Positions 17,101 to 24,074 of a stretch of 24,295 nt of DNA are shown piece after piece. Source of the stretch: JALHTG01 sp964528315 (lineage in GTDB: Archaea; Thermoproteota; Bathyarchaeia; 40CM-2-53-6; JALHTG01); NCBI GenBank assembly GCA_964528315.1, contig CAZGRO010000004.1:1-24295 (forward strand), written 5' to 3'. Below the pieces are notes generated by a model that had not been told where the DNA came from, ran no database searches, and saw nothing but the letters and a program-made list of their open reading frames with translations. The position numbers were made by a program, and so were the translations under genes. The stretch's first letter is position 1; each line of letters begins with the position of its first letter.

Positions 17101-17579
17101 GCCTCCTGAATTAGCATCCAGCTGTCTGGCGCGCCATCCGCATCAGGATCATCGATGTTGAGAGCGCTATCTCGTCCGTAAGCGCCCATGGTCTTGTTCA
17201 TTTGATACCACCGGGAAACCGTTCCAGTCAAGGAAACTTGGCCATATGATACATCCCGATAGTACTGGCTGACTCGATTGAATATTGTGTCGTGAATTTC
17301 ATTCTTGCTCTTGGTGTGATTCTGATTTGTGAACTCGACAGACAGTACTATTGCGGTTAGCTGGCCCGCAGGAGCTAGGCCGATTCCGTACGAGACCGGG
17401 GGGATTGTGAATGGAAGTGGTACGGGAACAGATTCGTTCAATGGCGGCGAAAAGCTAGCAGACACATGCTTTGCGCCAGAAGTTCCATTCCACAGGGGAA
17501 TTCTGAGGTCGTTGGCCGCGACAAGCGCAAGACCTAGAAGAATAAGCAAGCTAAGAGCTCTTATCGTAATCCTTCTCAC
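14160..17579 (-). CDS. Secreted M6-type metalloprotease with CARDB, InlB-like repeats and a four-helix membrane domain
   Basis: The 1139-residue protein starts at GTG (GGTGG site 7 bases upstream) with a signal peptide (residues 1-22). Residues 70-410 are an M6/immune-inhibitor-A-like peptidase: zinc motif HEFAHLLGLPD (H235, E236, H239, D245) and WELMGKGLW. Residues 415-520 resemble a CARDB adhesion domain. Residues 525-910 hold InlB-B-like repeats with a period near 74 (GW pairs at 621, 695, 768; repeated YKTQY or similar and W-GD or NGPK-V-ANW motifs). Residues 984-1105 contain about four membrane helices, followed by a tail of about 30 residues. The membrane domain at the C-terminus is unusual for this peptidase. 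Many NxS/T sites fit an S-layer-associated glycoprotein. The next gene overlaps by 4 bases. It probably processes or digests extracellular proteins. Confidence 0.9.
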   Translation of the reverse strand: MRRITIRALSLLILLGLALVAANDLRIPLWNGTSGAKHVSASFSPPLNESVPVPLPFTIPPVSYGIGLAPAGQLTAIVLSVEFTNQNHTKSKNEIHDTIFNRVSQYYRDVSYGQVSLTGTVSRWYQMNKTMGAYGRDSALNIDDPDADGAPDSWMLIQEAIYAADAEIDFSQYTYLIILHAGFGQETSNNPNDLWSCAYLMGIWFRTHDGISYSKAMIVPELESQGADTVGVIAHEFAHLLGLPDLYDPYRRSDYCGRWELMGKGLWNGNPPSSSPAHMFAWEKIRLGWISESQIAVVQTGVVRNITLSPLEINGTTLVIKIPITDKAYYLMELRQRIGFDIGLPDNGILLTYIDGDIYGAGSIRVVDANPLTATLDDATFKPGKTFTDATNKLFFSALGAIEQNYRIVVNRIGPAPDIAATRFELTPYPPRSGRMTTLLFQITNQGTISASNFTVQVYLDTNLIYTGSATLEPGQNQFIQVNWNATMGRHVVRCLIDPAGQLNDINRLNNEIIREFIVGVILSIRLPWSGGSIKVNGTTYAANGTYTVEIPVLSATQTVEVPAERLLQPGTRLAFSRWNDGDTSNPRTYRTTGDATLTAEYKTQYRLTIVPGKGETSGEGWYDENTSATAKATSPSLRSGEKTRQLFSHWSGNYTSNSTTVQLTMNRPYNLTANWLTEHYLGIASLVGTFAEQGWHREGRTVQVKAVSPIDQGNRTRRVFVNWSGDLISQSMEIAVIMNGPKMVVANWRTEYELRILSEYGKSSGSGWIPAGETARFSVEATVNWAEGIRHIFMKWTGDHESASNDSSTIMNGPKTVTANWKTQYLIRFSVSGLPNGTTVALRLNQKWWNGSTPFRFSEWLDSGSNMTLEALPKLQAGIDQYVFEGLRDSDGRTMESPRLVSAPQSLEARYFRKPRGLLHILESTYSPEASGQLALLETIRERYLTKTFAANHWSDIFGGIFDSLLPNISIRMAENPILKTIFQALLYPILHILPLSASVYFMIGPGSELGFFGAGFVASLLAGILYLLPALLPLLLVARRRRPNLGKNTPKYIAIALMISIELIVLGEITQAPITATAGTFLFLALSACFSAMGIALSAHWLIEQIRSYEIKGRNTGAPKSLMGLGPNVSTARGVYP
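15116..15776 (-). repeat. InlB-B-like repeats encoded inside the M6 protease gene
   Basis: Three and a half protein repeats of about 74 residues lie here. Each begins with a Y-x-x-Q/E-Y strand, has a conserved GW turn (residues 621, 695, 768), a segment ending R-x-x-F-x-x-W-x-G, and closes with MNGPK-V-ANW or similar. The copies are diverged at DNA level, so this is an old protein repeat and not a recent tandem duplication. Confidence 0.7.
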
Positions 17580-17586
17580 CAGATTT

Positions 17587-17591
17587 CCACC
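17587..17591 (-). promoter_or_regulatory. Ribosome-binding site GGTGG of the M6 protease gene
   Basis: On the minus strand GGTGG precedes the GTG at 17579 by 7 bases and supports that non-ATG start directly before the signal peptide. A GAATAAAG/CTTTATTC box at 17637-17644 may be its TATA element. Confidence 0.45.
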
Positions 17592-17760
17592 TTACTGCAT
17601 GCGCGAAGGCTTGGCCCCGTAGCGTGAGGAATTGCTGAATAAAGCGGTTCAAGCACAATATGTTGCAGAGCAGCCTCTGCCAATTAGGCAAAATCCACAC
17701 ATGTAGGTCATTTTTCACGCACATAAGATCAAGCGTACAGTCATTCCCAGCGGATGGCTC

Positions 17761-17781
17761 GGTTCTTAATAGCTGAGAACC
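17761..17781. promoter_or_regulatory. Inverted repeat GGTTCT-N9-AGAACC between methyltransferase and protease genes
   Basis: Perfect 6-base arms separated by 9 bases lie 49 bases after the methyltransferase stop and about 180 bases before the protease start. It could be a weak transcript-end hairpin or an operator; no T-tract follows it on the minus strand, so terminator function is doubtful. The rest of the 251-base gap shows nothing else clear. Confidence 0.25.
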
Positions 17782-17830
17782 AAGACCGCTCTGACTGTGC
17801 GTGGCCTGCCAGCTATCAGCAACATTCTAA

Positions 17831-18607
17831 CTACGCAAGCCTTTCTTTGAAAACGAGGATCGCGAGTATGCTGAATTTCTCCGCAACCATCGCAATGGCT
17901 TGATCGGACAACACTTTTCTAAGGCATGAAACCGCGCGAAGAAGCGATTTCGATCTGATGTTAAGCGTCTTGATTTGCATGAGAGTCCTTTCGTAGGTGA
18001 GATCTATGGCACGGTACTCACGGAATAGGCGAAGTATCTGCTTGCGCGTCTTTGGATGGTACCCAGCATAACTCTCTCCTTTGCGGGTCAATCGGAGATA
18101 GAAATCAGCCAGTGGCCCCGGAAGCCAAGATAGGAATGGTAGCAGAAAGTGGGGCTCCATGATCTGGTATCTTCCCGCGCATTGGATGTATGTCGCACTG
18201 CCTTGAGCCAGTACTCTCAGAAGCTCCTTAGCCAGACTTTCACTATCCGCAACGTGTTCGAGCACATCGTTGCACAGGACAAAGGTGAAGCTTTCGTCCT
18301 TGAACGGCAGATCTGTTCCATCAGCGAGAACAAGCTCCAGCGAAGAAATCTTCCGGGCCTCCCCTAGGTAGCGTTTCTCTTTGTCAAGGCCAACTAGACG
18401 ATGTGACATATGTCTGAAGTTCTCTGACAAAGGATCCGGCCCACAGCCAATGTCCAAGACCAGCTCACTCCGCAAAGCCACATTCTTCAGGAGACTGAGA
18501 ATCTCCCGGGCCCTTTCTCCCGAAGGCCTTGAGTATGACGGGGGATTGCGCCCAGTGATCGTTGATTCTCCGAACTCAAGCTTCTTTGGTGCAAGAGGGT
18601 GGCTCAT
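17831..18607 (-). CDS. Class I SAM-dependent methyltransferase (Methyltransf_11 type)
   Basis: The protein (258 residues from ATG 18607; 274 from TTG 18655) has the Rossmann-type SAM fold: motif I LVLDIGCGPDPLSE, the acidic end of strand 2 LVGLDKEK, LVLADGTDLPFKDESFTFVLCNDVLEHV for motifs II-III, and a following strand with ATYIQCAGRYQIMEP. The C-terminal half contains SWLPGPLADFYLRLT and HPKTRKQILRLF, which in related enzymes covers the substrate. Similar proteins methylate small molecules, quinone or lipid precursors, or sugars; the substrate cannot be told here. It lies between two surface-protein genes on the same strand, which may hint at glycan modification (inference). The ATG is preferred for its leaderless-type CTTATG box 23 bases upstream and the position of the fold; the TTG remains possible. 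Confidence 0.85.
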   Translation of the reverse strand: MSHPLAPKKLEFGESTITGRNPPSYSRPSGERAREILSLLKNVALRSELVLDIGCGPDPLSENFRHMSHRLVGLDKEKRYLGEARKISSLELVLADGTDLPFKDESFTFVLCNDVLEHVADSESLAKELLRVLAQGSATYIQCAGRYQIMEPHFLLPFLSWLPGPLADFYLRLTRKGESYAGYHPKTRKQILRLFREYRAIDLTYERTLMQIKTLNIRSKSLLRAVSCLRKVLSDQAIAMVAEKFSILAILVFKERLA

Positions 18608-18742
18608 TTCCCCTGACCAATCCTCCGCATAAGCATGTGCTATTCGACTCCACAATGGTGTTTTTGTCCGGACCGACTTGGCACGCTGTGTCCCGCGTCA
18701 AGCATCACTCAGGCATTGCATCTGAGCGGTTTTGGACACGTT

Positions 18743-20929
18743 CTAGCTGAGCGATGACAGTCGGCGTCTCCTTCTTCTCCAGATCAAGAAAACAACAAGG
18801 ACCAGCAACCCTACGTAGATGGGAAGGGACATTGCGTTTGATGTTGTCCAGATAGTTATCTCATAGATTCGTGTAACGAAGCTCAACGTCATCGCCAGAA
18901 GCTGAGTGAAGAATGGGAAGCTCTCTAGAAAGCCAGCAAGGTTACGGAGAAACTGAGGCCACTGAAATATGCGACTTGCATTTGAATCAATGCGCGTCAC
19001 TGTGACGACTGAACTCTCGATGGGCTCGTAGTCAGGATCAAAGGTCCATCTCGCTTTGAGGTATATCTTGTTTATGCTCTCAGGCTTCCAAACGTGTTCG
19101 TAGCTCCCTTGAGAATCCGTCGCAACTGTTGCGGCGATATTCCATTCCACTGAATCCTTACTCCACAGAATGACAACCTCTGTTCCAGGCTGTGCCGGGT
19201 TTATAGTTCCCCTGATTGTAACCGTCTCTTTCAAGAGCAGAATTGTTGGGTCCGCTTGTATGGTCACTCGACCAACGAATGGCTCTTCCAGATCGTACCT
19301 TGCTACAATTTGTAGTGGACTGTTCACGACAATAGGAACGTCAATGGCTGATCCAGATTCTGTCTGCCATCGCACAAACATGAATCTTCTATTCGAAGAA
19401 GAGAAACGGACAGGGTCAATCGTCATTCTCATTGTAGAGTCTGCATCAATCCATTGTCGAGAGGTGAAGGGCGTGGTTACGGTTGTCTGATTGCCGTTCA
19501 TAGTAAGATTCAAAGAGGTGCCTTGTGGGACGCCCTTCACAGAGATCTTGATTTCGTACTGACGTTTCCATATCGCTGACACCGTCTTAGGCCGATTGAG
19601 AGTAATAGTGCTCTCATGGGTGGTAGCGTTCTGACCATCTGTCCATTTGGAGAAAACTAACCTTGTGCCATTCATTAGATCGATTGTAGGGTTCACTGAA
19701 AACTTGGCTGTTGCACCTTCGTCGTACCAGCCTTCGCCTACGGGCGAGCCATAGGGAGACTTCACGGATAGATAGAACTGCGTCTTGTATTGTGGATATA
19801 GGTCCGTGTTCTGTGAAATTCTGACCAAGGCAGGGTTCGATTTTGTGAGCCACTTCCATTCACTGAAAACTCGCCTCGAACCGGTTCCCGTTGATGCTTC
19901 CTTCTGGGCCTCAATCTGAATATCTCCTCCGGGCACTCTGAGCTCAATCCTCCCCAGTCGGTCTGTGCGAAAGGGAAAACCATTGATCTTGGTTGTGATA
20001 TTGCTATGATCAGAAACCACGTTCAAAGCGTAAGGAAACGCGCCCGGCATCCACTGCGCCGCGATGCTCTCAAATGCAGCAAGCGAATAGTCATTCAAGC
20101 ACAACGTGTGTCCTCGAAGTACATGGTCACGATCAGAGTCAAACAGATAGAAGATTGAGTAATAGTATCGCCCTTGATGATCGCCAATCAGCAGCCAAAG
20201 CTCATTCGTGCCAGAAAAACTCCTGTATAGCAGAGGATACAGAGACAAGACCCTTGTTTGGTTCAGGTACAATCCTCCATGGTCATTGATAAAAACGGTC
20301 GGGCCGAGAGCAGATATTCCACTTGGGTTTTTCGCCTGAGGCGTGATCGACAATCTCTGTATCTTAGGAGTAGGGGTCAAACTTGTTCTGTTCTTGACAT
20401 AGTCTGCCCCATAGAATATGTAGCCATCTAGCAAGGAAGATTCATACTCATAATGCCAAAGAGTGAAATAGCCAGTTCCATTTCGCAAGTAGAGATACAT
20501 TACCCTGAAGTTGTCCGAGGTGACATTCGCAAGAAACACTACCCATGTCCCTGTCTTTGCATCATACACAGTGTTCCAAGGAACAACTTTGAGATGTTTG
20601 CCTTTGAGGAAGATAGCTCCTCCGTTGTTGGTTGCCTTCACATAGTCTCCGCTCTTAGTTTCTGCATCAACAAAGAATTCCACCGATGACAACAATGGAG
20701 GACCAAGGAAAGGAGAGACTCCTGTTGATGGAATGCTTGGAACTGGGACCTCGGAAGAAGGAGTCACTGGCGCTTGCCGCCAAGGCTGTAATACCTGGTT
20801 CTTGGGTCTGTTGGCTGTTGTGATTCCGCAAAAAACCGTCATGATCATGCTAGCAAGGACGAGTGACAGTAACAGCTCTGTACGAAATTTCAAGTTTCGG
20901 ATTCTCCGACGGACGTGATTTGGCCACAT
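18743..20929 (-). CDS. Secreted membrane-anchored protein with InlB-like repeats and Ig-like domain
   Basis: The ATG at 20929 gives 728 residues and a signal peptide (basic RRRIRNLKFR, then LLLSLVLASMIMTVFCG); a GTG at 20986 would add 19 residues. After a proline-rich segment comes an unrecognised beta-rich domain (about residues 75-330). The middle carries InlB-B-like units sharing YKTQF and GEGWYDEG with the neighbouring M6 protease. Around residues 545-640 is an Ig-like fold (VTIQADPTILLLKETVTIRG, SQGSYEHVWKP), like archaeal surface Big/CARDB-type domains. The C-terminus has one or two membrane helices (LPIYVGLLVLVVFLIW) and a tail rich in arginine, RRRRRR. The promoter box is ATTTTATG with an inverted repeat just upstream. 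It probably forms a stalk-like surface protein; no enzymatic motif is seen. Confidence 0.85.
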   Translation of the reverse strand: MWPNHVRRRIRNLKFRTELLLSLVLASMIMTVFCGITTANRPKNQVLQPWRQAPVTPSSEVPVPSIPSTGVSPFLGPPLLSSVEFFVDAETKSGDYVKATNNGGAIFLKGKHLKVVPWNTVYDAKTGTWVVFLANVTSDNFRVMYLYLRNGTGYFTLWHYEYESSLLDGYIFYGADYVKNRTSLTPTPKIQRLSITPQAKNPSGISALGPTVFINDHGGLYLNQTRVLSLYPLLYRSFSGTNELWLLIGDHQGRYYYSIFYLFDSDRDHVLRGHTLCLNDYSLAAFESIAAQWMPGAFPYALNVVSDHSNITTKINGFPFRTDRLGRIELRVPGGDIQIEAQKEASTGTGSRRVFSEWKWLTKSNPALVRISQNTDLYPQYKTQFYLSVKSPYGSPVGEGWYDEGATAKFSVNPTIDLMNGTRLVFSKWTDGQNATTHESTITLNRPKTVSAIWKRQYEIKISVKGVPQGTSLNLTMNGNQTTVTTPFTSRQWIDADSTMRMTIDPVRFSSSNRRFMFVRWQTESGSAIDVPIVVNSPLQIVARYDLEEPFVGRVTIQADPTILLLKETVTIRGTINPAQPGTEVVILWSKDSVEWNIAATVATDSQGSYEHVWKPESINKIYLKARWTFDPDYEPIESSVVTVTRIDSNASRIFQWPQFLRNLAGFLESFPFFTQLLAMTLSFVTRIYEITIWTTSNAMSLPIYVGLLVLVVFLIWRRRRRRLSSLS
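19560..19800 (-). repeat. InlB-B-like module shared with the M6 protease
   Basis: The encoded block runs from YKTQF through GEGWYDEG and ends with a W-x-DG and LNRPKTVSAIW segment. It matches the layout of the protease repeats, including the rare GWYDE string, so the two surface proteins share a module by common descent. Confidence 0.6.
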
Positions 20930-20960
20930 GCGATTCGTATAATGTTTTGACGCAAGTACG

Positions 20961-20968
20961 CATAAAAT
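20961..20968 (-). promoter_or_regulatory. TATA box ATTTTATG of the InlB-like surface protein gene
   Basis: Centred about 36 bases before ATG 20929 on the minus strand, it predicts a leader of about 10 bases and supports the shorter start. Confidence 0.4.
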
Positions 20969-20978
20969 CGAAGATCCC

Positions 20979-20998
20979 TGTGACACGCAGTTGTCACA
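20979..20998. promoter_or_regulatory. Inverted repeat TGTGACA-N6-TGTCACA, operator candidate
   Basis: Two perfect 7-base arms are separated by six bases (CGCAGT). The element begins 11 bases upstream of the ATTTTATG box, so a bound dimeric regulator would sit next to the TBP/TFB site of the minus-strand gene. Confidence 0.4.
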
Positions 20999-21272
20999 AT
21001 CAAATCTGATTCACAGCAACCTTGTAGCGCAAGCAAGTGTCTGCCAAGATCTCGATCTGCACCTTGCTACCCAAAGTTCACTAACACCGGAAGACAGCCG
21101 AACGCAATGTCACCAAGTTTCCAGCCGACCGGATCTGATCCACTTCACAAATAGACTGAAGAAATAGAGATTGTCTGTCATCGTGTTGTGGGAGAGGTGT
21201 TACGCCAGGTGCGGTGACCAAAACCCAGATAAGAGTTGACCAAATCTTAGAGCGAGATCTCGGACTGACAGA

Positions 21273-22670
21273 ATGTGGAAGGCATCGGATTTGTCTGATC
21301 TGCATCTCCCGCGTAGAGTACTGGTCTCAGCAATTATGCTCATGAGTATTCTCAGTGCGTCTTCGGTCTCTGGCAGCGCATCAGGCGCCGAGATAGACAT
21401 CGTAATTAGGATCGAAAAAGGCACAGATTGGATTCTCGAGCAGGTTGTGGAGTATCAGAGAGGCAGGTACGCTTTCTCGAGAGGGGTCGCAGAATCAAAC
21501 GGGGCAGGGGTCTACCTTGAGGACAACGCGCGAGTTGCGTGGACCCTCGCCAACTATCACAAAGATCTCACTTCGACGAGACACGACAGGTGGCTGAAGG
21601 CATCAGTTGAATTCGTCTTGGAAGGTCAGACTGGGAATTTCGACTTTCATAGATACTACGACACGAAGCGACAGCAATGGGTTGGATCAGGGGCATTCTA
21701 CTGTTGGAATAGTCACGTGATAGCTCTACTGGCACAAACTGCTTTCTTAATGCGGAAGCTTCCTGAAGGATTGATCGAGCACACGTTCTGGAATGGAGTC
21801 ATACAGAGGATTGAGGCATGCATCGACTTCTGGGCCGGTGCAGCTATGAAGGAGGATGGTAGTTGGGAAATCGTCTATCCTGAGCCTCGATCAGTTCGCG
21901 TAGAAGATGTTGGAATGATGCTGAATGTACTCTCGTGCTTATCTGGATACGAGAAGATGTGGGGAGACAACGGTCGAGCTGAGAAGTTCTCTAGAGCTGC
22001 AAGGAAGACCTGCGATTGGATTCTGAACCAGCAAGAAATGAATCGGGACTTTTGGGGATATGGTGGTTACTATGATGATCAGTCGAAAGCAATTCAGACG
22101 ACCGTGTCAAACGGAAGAATAGTCTTCGGTCTTCTGTCATTCTGGACTTTCATAGGGCTAACGGTGCAGGAGCCAGATTACGATATGTTAAGAAAGAGGA
22201 TGATAGCTTGGACAGATGGCTTTTTGGTGAAGATGACTGATCAGTATGGCGGTCCTGCAGCGAACCGGACGAAGCTGTTGACATCGCTCTATCCAAAGAG
22301 GACCCTGGTTGCAGCGGAATTCATACGAGATCTGATGCTTATCTGGGTGGACTTAGGAGGATCATACTACTGGTCCCTCACAGAGTTAACCTACGGCTGG
22401 CTTGTCGGAAAGAATGAAATGCAGAGAGACATGCAGCTCGTGAACGAGCCTACGGGACGGAGAGGCAGTTTCCGCTTGGGGATGCACAACTCCACGTATG
22501 CAGATCTCGAATCCACAACCGAAACGACCGCAGAATGTGTGGAGGCTATGCTTCATGCAATGACAATAGACATTCCAGAGCTTCCTCACTTCAAATATCC
22601 TGCGGCCTCTATGATCGTCGGAGCGGCAACATTACTGATGATCCTGACAAGGAGAAGACGAACGACCTAG
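21273..22670 (+). CDS. Secreted helix-rich protein with IPELP-type C-terminal anchor
   Basis: The 465-residue protein has a signal peptide (LPRRVLVSAIMLMSILSASSVSG). Residues 45-420 consist of repeated helical pairs with motifs such as TDWILEQVVEY, DNARVAWTLANYHKDLT, TCDWILNQQE and GRIVFGLLSFW, which resemble alpha/alpha-barrel (six-hairpin) proteins, a fold found in many sugar-acting enzymes and cyclases. No catalytic motif can be named. The C-terminus is IDIPELPHFKYPAASMIVGAATLLMILTRRRRTT: a PEF-like tripartite tail (short motif, hydrophobic helix, basic end). It is the only plus-strand gene in the surface locus and is divergent from the InlB-like gene, so they may share regulation. Function unknown; a surface polysaccharide-active role is only a hypothesis. 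Confidence 0.8.
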   Translation: MWKASDLSDLHLPRRVLVSAIMLMSILSASSVSGSASGAEIDIVIRIEKGTDWILEQVVEYQRGRYAFSRGVAESNGAGVYLEDNARVAWTLANYHKDLTSTRHDRWLKASVEFVLEGQTGNFDFHRYYDTKRQQWVGSGAFYCWNSHVIALLAQTAFLMRKLPEGLIEHTFWNGVIQRIEACIDFWAGAAMKEDGSWEIVYPEPRSVRVEDVGMMLNVLSCLSGYEKMWGDNGRAEKFSRAARKTCDWILNQQEMNRDFWGYGGYYDDQSKAIQTTVSNGRIVFGLLSFWTFIGLTVQEPDYDMLRKRMIAWTDGFLVKMTDQYGGPAANRTKLLTSLYPKRTLVAAEFIRDLMLIWVDLGGSYYWSLTELTYGWLVGKNEMQRDMQLVNEPTGRRGSFRLGMHNSTYADLESTTETTAECVEAMLHAMTIDIPELPHFKYPAASMIVGAATLLMILTRRRRTT

Positions 22671-22685
22671 CGTCTGAAATGCGGG

Positions 22686-24014
22686 CTATCCCAGGAAACC
22701 GCGAGCTTTCCGAACTCGTCGCGAGAGATACAGATCTGAACTGTGGTGTCTGAGGAGTAGATCCGTCAATTTCCTTGCTGAACGCATCTTTGTTGCCACA
22801 ATAAACACGGTACAAGCAATGGCAGATAAGGCGACAATATATATCAGCATAGGATGGATGGTCTGGCTCGGCAGCGCCTGTGTTCGAAGTGCAGCGATCC
22901 TTCCTGGAGAGCTGTACATGCCGCAGATCAGGGATTCGTTCAGAGGAACGAGTGCATATACTCCGGTTTCCTCTTCGTTGAAGCGCAGGACGTCCAGACG
23001 CTTCAGGTCTCGGTCTAATTTGACAACTCTTCCTGGCCTTGAGTCTAGACCAGCATATACAAACCCCTTATGGACTATGAGGCTCCAGACATTGTCTTCT
23101 CCCGACAAGAAATGTACCGCAGATCCAACCTGTTCAAAGATGGTCAGATCGATTCTCGCTATTCCTCCTGGTTTGGAGTAAAGCCCTGAAAACAATAGAT
23201 TGTCTGAGATGGCGAGCACGTAGCAGTAGTCCTCTCCGGGCCTTAGCCGCAGAGATTGCGCTTCCTGAAAAGTCTCCAGCTTGATTTTCGCTACTCCTCC
23301 GGGCCGCATGGCGACGTTTGTATAGAGGTATCCATCTTTGATTACCATAGAGTACACGTTGTTCTCGCCAGGCGCCAATTCCAGAAGGCCAACTCGCTGA
23401 AAGGTCCCAAGATTGATCTTGACTATCTTGCCAGGGAACATTCTCAAACCTGCGTAGAGGAAACCGTCTGAAGCAGCGAGGCACGTGATCCAGTTTTCTC
23501 CTTCGCGGAGAGTCAGCACCCCTACCTTGGAGAAATTGCTCGTATCAATCTTCACAATTTTCCCAGGGGATGTATACAACCCCGCGTACAGGTACCCATC
23601 CACAACCAGTAGAGAGTAGATTGAGTTCTCTCCATCAGACAGCTTCAGCGAAGAGCCAGCAGTCCTCATGGAGACCGTATTAATCCTTGCCACGATGCCC
23701 GGGAAGGTGTTCATCCCCGCGTAGAGCGTCGTACGTTCTATGGCAAGAGAGGTGATCTTCTCCTCTCCCGGGCCGAACGTGACGACATCACTGACCGCAA
23801 GACAGTATACTGCCCTCGCAACAAGTGAAAACACAAATGTTAGGCATAGAAACAGAACCGGGATGCAGGAAGACCAAGGAAAGCGGATTTGTGGCTTGAA
23901 GGGCGAAGCCGCACTTGACACCACAGTCTTTTCTTGTCTCAATCTAGGCTCAACCTCATGATGGCTTATTTCAGTGTTTGAATGACCTATGTACTCAGGC
24001 TCTAGGCCTCCCAA
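22686..24014 (-). CDS. Membrane-anchored seven-bladed beta-propeller surface protein
   Basis: This 442-residue protein contains seven near-identical repeats of 43-45 residues with a conserved turn P-G at residues 105, 150, 194, 238, 282, 327 and 370, in the pattern GEN-x-YSL-x-x-x-DG-x-LYAGL-x-x-x-PGKIVKI. Seven units suggest a closed propeller. A hydrophobic segment at 51-72 precedes it and another at 388-408 follows, with a basic cytoplasmic tail of about 34 residues; the N-terminal 50 residues would be inside, so only the propeller is exposed. The TTG start (24014) follows a GATATATC box about 32 bases upstream; a GTG just before residue 31 would turn the first helix into a signal peptide. 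No Kelch, WD40 or YVTN family match is certain; the YAGL-PG units are closest to YVTN-like types. Likely binding or scaffold role. Confidence 0.85.
   Translation of the reverse strand: MGGLEPEYIGHSNTEISHHEVEPRLRQEKTVVSSAASPFKPQIRFPWSSCIPVLFLCLTFVFSLVARAVYCLAVSDVVTFGPGEEKITSLAIERTTLYAGMNTFPGIVARINTVSMRTAGSSLKLSDGENSIYSLLVVDGYLYAGLYTSPGKIVKIDTSNFSKVGVLTLREGENWITCLAASDGFLYAGLRMFPGKIVKINLGTFQRVGLLELAPGENNVYSMVIKDGYLYTNVAMRPGGVAKIKLETFQEAQSLRLRPGEDYCYVLAISDNLLFSGLYSKPGGIARIDLTIFEQVGSAVHFLSGEDNVWSLIVHKGFVYAGLDSRPGRVVKLDRDLKRLDVLRFNEEETGVYALVPLNESLICGMYSSPGRIAALRTQALPSQTIHPMLIYIVALSAIACTVFIVATKMRSARKLTDLLLRHHSSDLYLSRRVRKARGFLG
22900..23780 (-). repeat. Seven propeller blades, about 132-base period
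   Basis: The protein repeats occupy residues about 79-380, one per 43-45 codons. Some blades keep exact strings such as LYAGL and PGKIVKI, so part of the repeat is also visible in DNA, but third positions differ widely, showing age or selection and not recent expansion. Confidence 0.75.
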
Positions 24015-24041
24015 GCAGTCCGCTTGGTCGCCTTGCCTCGT

Positions 24042-24050
24042 TGATATATC
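24042..24050 (-). promoter_or_regulatory. TATA-like box GATATATC before the propeller gene
   Basis: A GATATATC string in the 60-base gap after the uppS-like stop lies about 32 bases before the TTG at 24014, a good place for a TATA box giving a very short leader. It suggests the propeller gene has its own promoter despite the close upstream gene. Confidence 0.4.
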
Positions 24051-24074
24051 TGTAATGGCCGCGCTTCCTACAGA

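Larger units (their letters stand above)
20930..21272. other. Divergent intergenic region of two surface-protein genes
   Basis: About 340 bases with no credible gene. Seen in it: an ATTTTATG box for the minus-strand gene (20961-20968), the 20-bp inverted repeat at 20979-20998, and a weak AAATCTTA box (21242-21249) 27 bases before the ATG at 21273. The stretch 21000-21240 shows no further clear structure to me. Confidence 0.5.
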
